This document shows, piece by piece, positions 12,098-22,515 of a DNA stretch of 64,000 bases. The first letter of the stretch is position 1, and every line of letters begins with the position of its first letter. Both the position numbers and the translations under genes were made by a program. Below the pieces are notes generated by a model. It was given only the letters and a program-made list of their open reading frames with translations, searched no databases and had not been told where the DNA came from. Source of the DNA: Cristatella mucedo (lineage: Eukaryota; Bryozoa; Phylactolaemata; Cristatellidae); contig WPIO01000004.1 in assembly GCA_009760855.2 (NCBI GenBank), positions 8,632,001 to 8,696,000 of the forward strand. The letters run 5' to 3'.

Positions 12098-13564
12098 GTA
12101 AATGCTCAGCAGCTTGATCAGCCAGCAGTTCCTCTGGGCCGCCGGCTAGGCTCCGGCGAAAGCTGAGCTCCGGCATTGCCAGCCAGTGCTAGCCATTGCC
12201 AGCTGCCTGCCCGGCCTTAATGCATAGCGGCCACTGCCCGTGAACTGCACTTCTCCTTGGCGAGGAGTGGCTAGACCTGACAGCATGCTTGTCAGAGCTT
12301 TGAGGCAGGGCTCGCCCGGAGCGTCTTTGCGAGTCGTACCTCGTCTGGAGAGCGAGTAGATTTCCGCTTGGGGCATTGTCGGATTGCAGCCTAGCCGTGG
12401 ACACCTGTACACACGGTGCACGCTTGAAAAATAGTCCACACTCTCTGGAAATCGAGGCACAGTCTCAAATACTTCAGCGTTCTAGGAGCTCCTAGCAAAT
12501 AAAATTAAGCTATAGCGCGCGAATTCGCATGAGCTGAAAATATTTGTAAAGAGTAAACAGTGCACGTTTTCACCTTGGTTTGGCTATCGGGTGCAAAGCT
12601 GTGTGCAGGCAGACTGTGCCTGCAATGTCTGTGCAACTTCCGGCTCCAAGACAGACACTATAGACAAAATACTGTTGCCCACTACGCATGTCAGAACACT
12701 AAGAATTAAGATTTACTGTATGCACCTAATATTTCATCTCTAAAATACATGCTAATCACTGTATTGAGAATTTCCTCAATAACCATTGAAGGTTGGAAGC
12801 AACCTATTTCGCTCCTCCATTATTATAAGCCAAGCACGGTTCGACAGTATGCAAGAAATCGACGGAGCCATAAAAAGAAAGAGCCACTCAACAGCCCTTT
12901 CCGATAAACAAGGACTTGCAAAACTATTCAAAAACATCCCCTATTTCTTAACTTTATTGGCTGGATGCAGGCACTAAATTAAACTTTTGTCTTTCCAACT
13001 AAATGCGCACTTTTTGATTTGTGAGGCTCGTCATGGGTTTTGATTCTCAGATGTTTTCCGAGACTTCTAAAGCAATTTTGTCGTGTTTCCAAGCTCTTTT
13101 TTCATCGGGTAGCATTTTTTGTTTTCTCACATAGACTGCACCGTCGATTTCTGTTGTAGTTTCGAACCGTGTGAGGCTTGTGTTTGCGAGTGTGCAAAAC
13201 ATGGCGTCTCAAATCTTGACCGCTCTTGAGTAAGTTCCAGACACAGACACCGAGAGGCATCTTTCACGAGGGAATACTTGGCACATCCGGCGAATCTTAC
13301 TATACTATCTTTTGAAAACTGCAACTGCTTCCAAACCTGCCTGTAACGCCAAACATGTTCATTTAATAGATTTTTTAACATCCGGTAGGCTAATCGAGGT
13401 TGCTGCATGCATAATGTGAAAATACAGCTCCTTCATATTAAGACACATTATAAAGTATTTTTCAGAATTGATTTTGTAGAATTTGGCAATGTGGGTTGAG
13501 GCTTTTCTAGCCGAACCTGAGTCTATATTATAACCCAGAGCGGTAAATACACCTTTATGTATAT

Positions 13565-13566
<2 letters not shown>

Positions 13567-13602
<36 letters not shown>
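13567..13602. repeat. (TA)n microsatellite
   Basis: About 18 TA units, followed by further TATA-rich sequence to about 13640. Confidence 0.95.
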
Positions 13603-13606
<4 letters not shown>

Positions 13607-14234
13607 GCAAGTACACAGACCTATATATAGATCCCCATATAGGCCCAATATAATGGACAGTAATACCTTAACATTTCTAAGGAGGAATTTCACCTTACTT
13701 GTATTATGTGAGGCTGAGGGGGACTGCCGGCCCTTTCGTGGAGCACACCACTGGATTAATGAAGCTGCTGCCTCTCAGCTTCCTGGCCACTAGATCCTTC
13801 CAGATTGCCTCTCGTGGCGCCACTAGGTGTCACTTGCACAGTGCTAAATTAGGTTAGGTCCTACCCTCTGTCTGGCAGATTACATGTCCAAACTCAATCT
13901 TGTCTTTCGCTCCTATGCCGACAACACCGTGCCCTTCGACCTTCGACTCTTCTAAGCCGTTACGTAGCATCTGAGACATCCGGCTTGATTCCCTTGCCGC
14001 TTCCATCGACTCATCGATTCACACAGCGCAGAAGAAGCCGCCCAGCTTTGTGGAGCTCTAAGCCAAGGTGAAGGCTCAAAATGAAGTCTACCTGTAATGG
14101 GGCTACGGTAGTTCACCGAGCAAGAGGCCAAGTCAAGAGATCTGATTCATTCATATGGAGACGCCTAGTTGTAATTTATCTGATATTTTGTAACCGGAAG
14201 GTGATTGCTCTGGCCCATAGTGGCTGGAGAAAGG

Positions 14235-15165
14235 TGACATCCATTCAAACTTGGATGGTAGCAAACTTTCTCAAATGGAATGACAATAAAAAACTTATAT
14301 ATGCTATGGGAAACCTAGTGCTAATAATAAAAAATTGAAAAAGCTAATCCTAAAAGTGATCTCAGCCTGCATGTCGCCAGTGCCATATGCATGCCGTCAA
14401 GGTATTCTGCTCTAGAGTTGTATCTTTCACTAGATCCACATATCAATTACACAGTCGAGTCTACCTACTTTCATCTTTGCACCAATGAAAAAAAACTGGC
14501 TTTCTTAGAAAAGAGTGCTACAGCCAAGCGGTTATCGGATTTGTGCCATCTCGTCGAAACCTTCGTGACTCGCTATTCACTGGTCTTCTAGCGTGTGGGT
14601 TAAAATGCTTACAGTTGGTCCAAACTCTGAAGCTAACCTTGTCTGTCGTGAACTACAACTGCTGTGCTACACCACTTCTCACCGACTTTCATGGGTTTCA
14701 ACTCAAGCAGTGTATCGACCTCAAGGTTCTGTAACTCATTTTGTATGTGCTTTCATTCTCATCTCCCGAATAACTATCCGAAACACTTCCTAATCAGGCT
14801 TCGCGTCGCACCACCCACTCTTCTGATTCAAGTCCTGTAACTATGTGTGCCTTAAATCAACCTCAAATTCTCTGTTCGCCACTGTGCCTCCCGCTCCCAT
14901 TCTCTCAAAGCCTCAAGCTCATTCATGATGGACCTCGAAAGATCACATGTCTGACATGTTTGACAACATTTAAAGGAATAAAGAAACCCACGTTCACTTT
15001 TAAGCATCAGCTTTGTCAGCAATTAATTGTCCTTCGTGTGCTTATGCGGGCTGATGCTATTATTTTCTAACACTAACCAATTCACATGCCTTGTTTCCAG
15101 CATATGTAAAGTGCTTAAAAAGAGATTCAGTTCTCCTAAAGCACTCTAAAATATGTCATTAATAA
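14235..15165 (+). mobile_element. Old LINE A-related copy
   Basis: Traces of the LINE ORF (a 'TWMVANFLKWNDNKKL' block, then a 'LQLVQ' block, then 'LLTDFHGFQLKQCIDLKVL') in shifting frames, followed by a decayed hairpin end ('aaaagagattcagttctcc'). Much more diverged than the young copies. Confidence 0.75.
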
Positions 15166-15958
15166 AATTGTAGAGATTGTGGGCAGAATTGTGGGTTCCA
15201 CTATAGATATCATTGTTCATAGTTACGCAAAGACCAAGCAACTTAAAGGCTGGAGCGTTTTCTGTCGCCTAAGTGGCTTTCAGTGCCATAATGGTCAACA
15301 ATCTGATGACAAAAGGCCGACTCAAAATATGAATTTTAAGGCTCCAATTTGGTGTCATTGACTTACAAGTAAGTAGCTGGTATCAACACCATAATGGCAG
15401 CAAAGCACGACTCTACTTGCGGCTTCCAATAGTTGCTTCCGGCAAAGAAACTTCCTGGTATTGCTAGCATTAAAGAGATACTGCCATCCGTGGACCCTGA
15501 AGGTGTGTGGAACCCTAGAATTGGAGACGAGAGTATGTCTAAAGATGGATTCCTTTTACACTGTACTAATCGGTATTGCCGTCACGAAAGTTCATAGACA
15601 ATGAACTGTCAGGACCTTCCTGTGCAGCGGAACACAACCAGCTATTAGTACTGCTTGAGAATTCTTCCGCGTCACCATTAGGCTATATTAGGAAAATATC
15701 TGCATTTTCAGGCCATTTTGGCCTATCTTCACCCATCCTTTTTATTTGTGCGTTTGTAGAACTTTGAATACCCTGACAGCCTGCAGTCCGGATCCACGTT
15801 TGAAAATCAAGAGTTCAGGCTGGCTGCGGGCTTTGCTGACTGCTTTCCAGTTGTAATTCACCCACTGATTGTCCTAAGATTGTTGCATCACAAACTGTTT
15901 AACCACCATTATCGACGGTGTAAAATAACAAGCACCGTCACTTCTGTACATCCATCAG

Positions 15959-16154
15959 TGCAGAAGCCTTCCAATGGCATGAGTTCATCGACGGTTGATA
16001 CACTCAATGAGCTTGAAAAGCTGCTTGAGCATCCGGGCACAAGTTTGGCAACGGTGAACTCAGGCCCCACCGGATCGGTCAAAAGTGGACCATCCACAAG
16101 CGCCGGTGGCAAACCAGGAGTTACCGGAAATTTAAACATTTCGACAGAGCATAG
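15959..16154 (+). CDS. Exon 4: Ser/Thr/Gly-rich linker
   Basis: The exon follows ttctgtacatccatcag and ends at gcatag|gtaggt. It enters with two bases and leaves in phase 2. An alternative acceptor five bases downstream pairs with the shorter exon 3. The peptide is low complexity, with one short helical stretch (TLNELEKLLEHP) between Ser/Thr/Gly-rich segments (TGSVKSGPSTSAGGK). No domain is recognised. It probably forms part of a flexible linker between the armadillo-like region and the downstream FERM region. The case rests on open frame, splice signals and phase agreement with exon 5, not on homology. Confidence 0.6.
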
Positions 16155-17595
16155 GTAGGTAATTTGTTCTCAGTGTAGTAATCTCACGCGAGCTAGCTTG
16201 CCTTGTGAGATATTGAATTATGCAATGCTTGATAGCCCTTTGATATATGTCGACGTGACAGTGTGCTTATGCTTTGTCTGCTGCCCTGGTTTCCCATCCC
16301 ACGAGTCACACTCATTTTTGCTGGGGTTGCTGAAAGTAGTCATTTGGAATGATTGGATTTACTATGCTAACAATTCGACAGGCTCACCACCTTGGTTTGT
16401 CAATCTGTTTGTGAATTTGTTATACTTATTGCTCATGGAGATCATAAGTCCAGCAATCATCATATTTGTGATGGTAATAGATTAATCTATAAGAAATTTA
16501 AATTCTAAATTTAAACTTTAGCTCTAAATTTAACACGCATCTGTTAAGCGATTAATTTATTTTTAAAATAGGCGGAAGAGAATTTAATGCATTTCTTGTT
16601 TTTTCTTGATTGTGCAGTCAGTCACTGCTTTCTGGTATTTTTAATGACGGCAATCGATGCACAGAAGTCTCGTTGTTTGTAGGTTGAGGTCTTTGCTCTT
16701 TGACCATGCTGCCTGCCGGCCAAACCACTGAGTGTGTCCATTGGCAGCACTTCGGCTTCGGGTAGCAGCTCGACACACTAGGTCGCCGCATGTAGTGGCC
16801 TGATCGGCCGGCAGTAGTTTTTCTGAGCGTGATGATACCACCCAGTTTGCACCCCCTTGAGCTAACCACACCCATGTCCACGTTCTTGGTAAGCAGGAAT
16901 AATGCACCTAGCCAATCTGGCTATGCTCTCTAACAAGAAAAGCTTTCAGGTGCAAATTGGTAAATCAGCCGTCTCCGAGGTCGATTACGGGTCTTCTTCT
17001 TGATGTAGAATTTCTATCTTGATCTTTCTTTGGATCTGCATGCCAGTCCACTGACTGCACTGAGTGCCGTCTGCTTAGTGGGGGATCTTTATTGCAATGT
17101 AAATTTGAAGCCTTCTTAATGTGTGCTGTCAAGTTGCTTGAATCTTTCCGGAAAAATTCAAGCCGACGGCTCCTTCTTCTCTTGAGCCAGTCCTCATCGC
17201 TATTGTTCTTGGTTAGAAGAATTAGAAAAAATACTGGAATACATGGAAATGCAATTCAGTTCCGGAAATAACCAAAATATAGGAATGAAAACTAATGATG
17301 CTGAAAAGGTGGGGAAAGTACCAAAGTTGTAATCATGCACTGAAATTTAGTAGGATGCGATGAATATGCAATCTCGGAATTCTCTGTAACATGCAGGAGC
17401 TCGTAGTACACCGTGTTCGACCTCAGGAATAGTACTGTCAGCGATGTCATCAAGAGTACAAATCCTTTAGTAGCGCCTAATGCTACTCCATCTTCTCATA
17501 AAGTCAGAGATGCTGCATAGTCACAGATAATGTCCTCTAAAGTTGTGAATTGATCGTTATCCCAAGATCCCACAGTCAATGTAGCATTATATTAT

Positions 17596-17702
17596 AATAA
17601 AAGAATACTATTAATAATAATATTACACTTGATAAAGTGCCCTAAGAGAACTCAATCTCTTTCTAGGCGCTTTACGTTGCTGCAAAGGAAACACGATTGA
17701 AT
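17596..17702 (-). mobile_element. LINE A 3' tail fragment
   Basis: ATA/ATT repeat followed by 'gataaagtgccctaagagaa' and 'ctttctaggcgctttac', the reverse complement of the LINE A 3' hairpin. Confidence 0.85.
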
Positions 17703-17799
17703 GGTAAGATTTTAATTGAATGCAGTAGTATTTATGTTTATGTATTCATGAATTTGCATATATGTATATGCACATTGAAAGTATTGATCGTACATGACT

Positions 17800-18625
17800 G
17801 CACCTGCTTTAGGATACTTCTCACAGCTGCTTCAATTTCAAAAGCTTCATTCAGAAGACTGCCTCTACAGCTAGCCATCACATCCGATCCCTATCCAAGA
17901 TTAGAAGCTGTCTCCCACAGTGGCTTGTAAAAAATTTAACTAGCTCTTTAGTTCTGTCTCAGCTTGATTATTGTAATTCCCTTTTGGCTGGGCTGCCAAA
18001 GAAAGCTATTATGCCACTACAGCTGACTATGAATATGGCTGCAAGGCTGGTCTTCAAGTCCCAGCGGTTTGAGCACGTGTCACCTCTGCTGAAAGAGCTA
18101 GGATGGTTGCCGGTTGAGCAAAGGATACAGAGCTAAGTTCTTACGCTGACCCACAAGGCCCGCCACGGCTTGGCTCCTTTGTACCTAGCTGAACTGCTGC
18201 ATCAGTTTCAGCCTGTTCGCGCCCTCAGGTCCTGTGTGGACAATAAATTAGCTGTCCCATTCCTCTGCTTAAAGACAGTTGGCGACAGAAGCTTTAGCTC
18301 TGCAGGTCCTAGACTGTGGAACTCGCTTCCACAATTCTTACGCAACGACAACTACTCTCCTACTGCCGACTATGGCTCATCCTTTTCAGCGGTCCTGAGC
18401 TGCTACTTCTATGCTACTCACTACCTCAACTGCTCTCCTGACTCTGCTATGCTTCCCACTTTCTCTTTGCTGCGTGAGACGAAGTCTGTTGGCTACCGAA
18501 TGCATACCGAAAGCTGCTTAGGCTGTGAGTGCGCTATACAAAACTCTCCTGCGTAACACCCACATGGTCTTTATGACTTTGTGGAGTTACTGACGGATAT
18601 ACATTCCATTACATTACATGCACAT
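17800..18625 (+). mobile_element. LINE B copy (second CR1/L2-like lineage)
   Basis: The translated remains (LDYCNSLLAGLPKKAI, ELGWLPVEQRI, then HKARHGLAPLYLAELL and WNSLPQFLR) match the C-terminal region of CR1/L2-type LINE proteins. They differ throughout from LINE A, and the 3' end also differs (a 'gtgcgctatacaaaactctc' segment and an ATTAC-repeat tail). One in-frame TAG near 18135 breaks the ORF. Confidence 0.85.
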
Positions 18626-18709
18626 GGTTACTTATTTGAGACGTTTGTATTTTTTTAATTAGTTTTGGTGCTCATGGCATTAAATGAGTGCTGATTGTGA
18701 CCGTTGAAG

Positions 18710-19486
18710 GCGCACATCGGTCATCACAGCAATAAAGCAACGGCTACACCAAAGGCACACCCTTCAACACAGTCATCCATCACAGCAGCAGCAACCGGCA
18801 GCAGCCCAGCACACTCATTTACCGGTGGCACTTTCAGAGAGTACTATCCTAGATACCAGGGCGTTGCAGCAAGAGCTCACAAACATGCCCACTTTCGACA
18901 TCGAGCCTGGTGCTTTGCCGCTCCCATCAGCTGGACCCGATGCGCCTGCAGACGGTGAGCATCAGGTGCACAGCACCTCGTGTCCCTCACAGCTGAACGC
19001 TGAGGCGGGGAACTTCCAAGAGGCAGATGCACAGGACAGGCAGGGGACACCGGAAGACACTGGCAGCAGGAGCCAGAGCTTCAACCACGATCCTAGGGCT
19101 GGCTGTGCACAGGCAGCTAGAAGTGGACATGCCGTCTCCTTGCAGCCTCCGTCGGCCAAGAACCGTGAGGCTGACATTGCCCGGCGAGCAAGTGGTGTTG
19201 ACTGTCAGATGCCTCACTACAGTTGCCTCCTGTCGACTGAATCTGAGTCCTCTGCCATTGAGACGGATTCAGATTCGGCTGCTAGCAGGAGAGTGGCTAA
19301 TCATTTCAACACGGCATTGATAGGAACGAAGTATGCCGAGCAATCAAAGAGCGAGCACGACATCGGTCTGTCGCCTGATGACAAGGATAGCGGGGGTGAA
19401 TCAGCGGTGGCTGTGACATTGTCACGACCCACTATTGACTCTGTGGCTCTGAACAGTCATGCCGTTACAGCTGCAAATTCTCAGAG
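18710..19486 (+). CDS. Exon 5: long disordered linker, Gln/Ser/acid-rich
   Basis: This is a 777-bp exon, the longest in the window. It begins one base into a codon after gaccgttgaag and ends at tcagag|gtatgc in phase 2. The frame has no stop. The N-terminal ~35 residues are His/Gln rich. A conserved-looking stretch follows (STILDTRALQQELTNM, then FDIEPGALPLP), then long polar sequence with acidic serine clusters (STESESSAIETDSDSAASRR and SPDDKDSGGES) suggestive of casein-kinase-type phosphorylation. No folded domain is apparent. The acceptor has a weak pyrimidine tract, so the true 5' boundary may differ; an acceptor within the cag repeats downstream is possible. Length, openness and phase support it as coding. 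Confidence 0.7.
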
Positions 19487-20276
19487 GTATGCAATCTTGT
19501 CTTTCATTTTCCAGATTACGAGGTCGTGCCTGAGCAGATATTTCAGACGATAAATCGGTGCCCAATCTATAAATACTTGTGCATGGTTTTTCATTGAGGC
19601 TTATACACCTGTAAGAAGCTAGATTAAGACTCACTGACATATCAAGATGGTCCTTCTAGCACACGATCGCATACTGCCACTCTTCTTTTAGCAATTATTT
19701 ATCGAAGTTTTTGTAGATTTGGTGCTTTGGGTAGTTATCTATTTCAGATGGACGTGCAGTGCTAGTATTTTGCAGATTCCACTCTCGGTGCCAGATATTA
19801 ACTGATGCAAGCTTTGGCATAATAATGACAATAATAATAATAATGATATATTTGTATAGCGCCATCAGAGAATTCAATCTCCTTCCAGGCATTTTACGTT
19901 TGCTGCATATTTAATATTTCACCCTTAATAATATACTGGCAGTCATTAGGCCCTCTCTAAGTACTAATCTGCCATTTAGCTTCATATTACATTCTTCCTT
20001 TCTCTTCTATTAGCTCCCGTCCAGTAGTAGTAGTTCTTGTGCACTTTAGCTGCAATCGCCAGGCTCAATTCTGTAAAGGTCAACAATTTACAAGAATATT
20101 GTATGGTAGCTGTAATTTGAAATTCGAGAACTTCCAAGTAACTAGGCAGTCGCCGATTTAAAGCAAGCGTGCCACAGCCAATAAGGGAGACAATAGAATT
20201 GTATTAGTAAACTATCTCTAACGAGCGTTTGCACAGACATGTGCATGCACAGACATAAGGACTTTGTATTTTCTAG
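19487..20276 (+). other. Intron 5
   Basis: A short intron holding one LINE A tail (19818-19908); the remainder shows nothing recognisable. Confidence 0.7.
19818..19908 (-). mobile_element. LINE A/SINE A-type 3' tail
   Basis: ATA repeat followed by 'gcgccatcagagaattcaat' and 'ccttccaggcattttacg'. It has the inverted hairpin arms; no body is attached. Confidence 0.75.
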
Positions 20277-20571
20277 GTTATCTAGCGACGGTCTTCGAAG
20301 AAAAATGGCGTTTGTAGCATCAGCCCACGTAGGAAAGTGGTTTGAAGAATTGCCTACATCTTCGCCCAAAGCACCGAATCCAGTGCCCGACGGATTACGG
20401 AAAACTGAAGCCGTACTGAGATTCATAGACTCGTGGACCAGCATGTGTCCACTAGACTTCGTCGGTCAACTAATAGAAAAAGAAATGAATATTTTACTTG
20501 ATAAAATTAATGCACTTGGTGTCAGAGGTCAAGAATGGACAGCTACTATTCGCGTCAAAACAAAACTTCAG
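20277..20571 (+). CDS. Exon 6: helical region preceding the FERM lobes
   Basis: The acceptor ttgtattttctag is followed by one base that completes an Arg codon with exon 5. The exon ends at aacttcag|gtacat in phase 0. The 98 codons form an unbroken globular-looking segment: MAFVASAHVGKWFEELP, a proline-rich loop, EAVLRFIDSWTSMCPLDFV, then IEKEMNILLDKINALG, ending in a possible beta strand (WTATIRVKTKL). Content and spacing suggest a folded helical domain with the first strand of a FERM F1 lobe at its end, but I do not recognise the helical part. It lies just upstream of a LINE A copy (20718-21627). Coding status is well supported; function is not known. Confidence 0.8.
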
Positions 20572-22446
20572 GTACATCTATCCCGTTTGACGGCGTCTAA
20601 ATTGTATGTATCAATGTTAATCATTTGTTGACCATGACAAGTCGTGTACCTTGCAGCATTGTATAAGGCCTTAACAAGCAGCTTGAAGCTGTCCCGTCAT
20701 GAGAGCACGCTAAGTGTTAATAGTTATGGGGAAACCCAGTGTGATTAACAAATTGGAAAGGCTGTCTCTCAAAATTGGCTCTGCCAGCATATCTCCTGTC
20801 GAATCAGCTCGAAATCTAGGTGTCATATTCCAAAGCGACCTCTCGTTAGACGACCATATCAGCTCCACGGTCAAATCTGTCTATTTTCAGCTTCATAACA
20901 TTGCTAAAATTCGGGCTTGTTTAGATAAGGATACCACGTCCAAGTTGGCCCATGCATTCGCGACATCCCGTCTCGACTTCTGCAACTCACTGCTTACTGG
21001 CCTACCAGCATGTGCGATCAGGCGATTGCAGCTGGTGCAAAACTCTGCAGCTAGGCTTGTCTGTCGTGAGCGTCGCAGTTGCCACATTACTCCACTTCTC
21101 GCCGACCTGCACTGGCTCCCAGTCAAGCAACGGATTGACTTCAAGGTTTTGTCGCTCCCTTTTAGGTCCCTTCATTATATGGCTCCAGCCTATCTCTTCG
21201 ATATACTCCCCCATCAGGCCAAGCATCGTACCACCCGCTTTTCGGAATCCAACAGTCTACAAATACCTCGTACATACCTTAAATCCTTTGGAGGCGGTGC
21301 ATTTAGTTCATATGCCCCCAAAGCCTAGAACTCCCTCCCGACCTGCGTCAGAACATCCCCTGACCTGACCACATTTAAAAGGAACTTAAAAGCACACCTA
21401 TTTAGGACAGCATTTATTGGGTCCCTGTGATTTGTCCTTAATGTGCTTATGCGTGCTGACCCTGTGCATGTCCCCCTAACTATATTATTCTTTTTGTTTG
21501 TTATTCATGCATGATTTTACTTACCATTCAATTGCATCTCCCTTTGTAGCAAATGTAAAGCGCCTAGAAAGAGATTGTGTTCTCTGTGGGCGCTTTATCA
21601 AGTGCAGTAATATTATTATTATTACTAAGTGTTCATTGCAATAGTAGGGGCAAAGCAAGGCGTCATTACAAAAGGAAATGCGGATGCTGCATGCACTACT
21701 CTCACACTAATCATACGAAAGCATTATGGCGTTTAGCGCTTTCCCTCAACCTCGTTGGCAGCTCTACACTAGACCCCAGAATCACTCGTATGATATGTGA
21801 GGTACTCTGCTCTAATGAGAAGCATACGAGTTTGCAGCTAGATATGAACTGTTGCTATATGAGCTGTTGTTAATCGCTGTTGATCGGTTGATTGCTGTGC
21901 TGCCAAGCTCTTGGCTTTTAAGTGCTCTTCATCTAGATGTATAAGCATGTTGTAGTAAAGCGAAAGCCACTACAGCATGGCTTATATTAAAGTCATTTAT
22001 GATATCTGATAATTCTAGGAATTTCGATAAATATAGGCAGCAGAGTGCGATGCGAAAATCGCATTTGAATTTAGACTTGAATTTCTTTTAAATATTTGTG
22101 AAGAGTGCAGTGCAAAGTTGGTTCTCCTCCCAAAATATTGGTAATAATATAGCGAGAAATCGCCTCGGATTTGGGTCCATATTAAGTTTCTAGTAAACGG
22201 CTAATATTGTGCGAATGGCGAATTTCTTTCGCATGGTGCTAAACACCTGCGCTTTGTCATTTTGGCGCACTGCTAAGGCAGCATTCGAGAAGCCTGCGAC
22301 TCGCGGCAGTGCACAGTTAACTATGTAAATGGCTTGCATCGAATTTTGCAAAGATGGTTTCTGTGCAACCTCGGCGAATCATACAGCCAATGTGATTTTT
22401 TAAAGTCCGATCTTGCAGCATTTTTTTTGAATGGCGATTGTTGCAG
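20572..22446 (+). other. Intron 6
   Basis: Holds a LINE A copy (20718-21627). The 21640-22440 part shows nothing recognised. Confidence 0.7.
20718..21627 (+). mobile_element. LINE A copy, 3' portion, young
   Basis: Begins at the VMGKPSV segment that follows motif C. The ORF is open to 21328, where TGG became TAG (AWNS to A*NS). The 3' UTR is shortened by loss of one repeat of the 'gtgctgac' block. It then has a hairpin and an ATT tail. Confidence 0.92.
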
Positions 22447-22515
22447 GATCCTCTCCGTACTGCAGCTGAGCCAGACAAGTCAGAGCCGAGCACTATTTCC
22501 GAGCAGTTCAAGCAG
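22447..22515 (+). CDS. Exon 7: 69-nt symmetric small exon
   Basis: A short exon of 23 codons lies between gcgattgttgcag and aagcag|gtatgc. Both boundaries are phase 0, so it can be included or skipped without changing the frame. The peptide is hydrophilic and charged (AAEPDKSEPSTISEQF). It sits between the helical exon 6 and the F2 start in exon 8, and could be a loop within or next to the FERM F1 lobe. It is supported by both splice sites, an open frame and phase match on both sides. Its small size and lack of homology leave some doubt. A further F1-encoding exon may exist in the flanking introns, because no complete F1 lobe was found. Confidence 0.7.

Larger units (their letters stand above)
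12098..15958 (+). other. Intron 3
   Basis: Holds a (TA)n (13567-13602) and an old LINE A copy (14235-15165). The 12110-12470 part is C/G rich without an identified exon. The rest (12480-13560, 13620-14230, 15170-15958) shows nothing clear. Confidence 0.6.
16155..18709 (+). other. Intron 4
   Basis: Contains a LINE A tail on the minus strand (17596-17702) and a LINE B copy (17800-18625). The 16155-17590 part shows no feature beyond scattered A/T-rich runs. Confidence 0.6.

Noticed and set aside
12146-12460. Minus-strand frame of 104 codons downstream of exon 3
   Set aside because: GC-rich intron sequence; no recognisable motif or partner exons.
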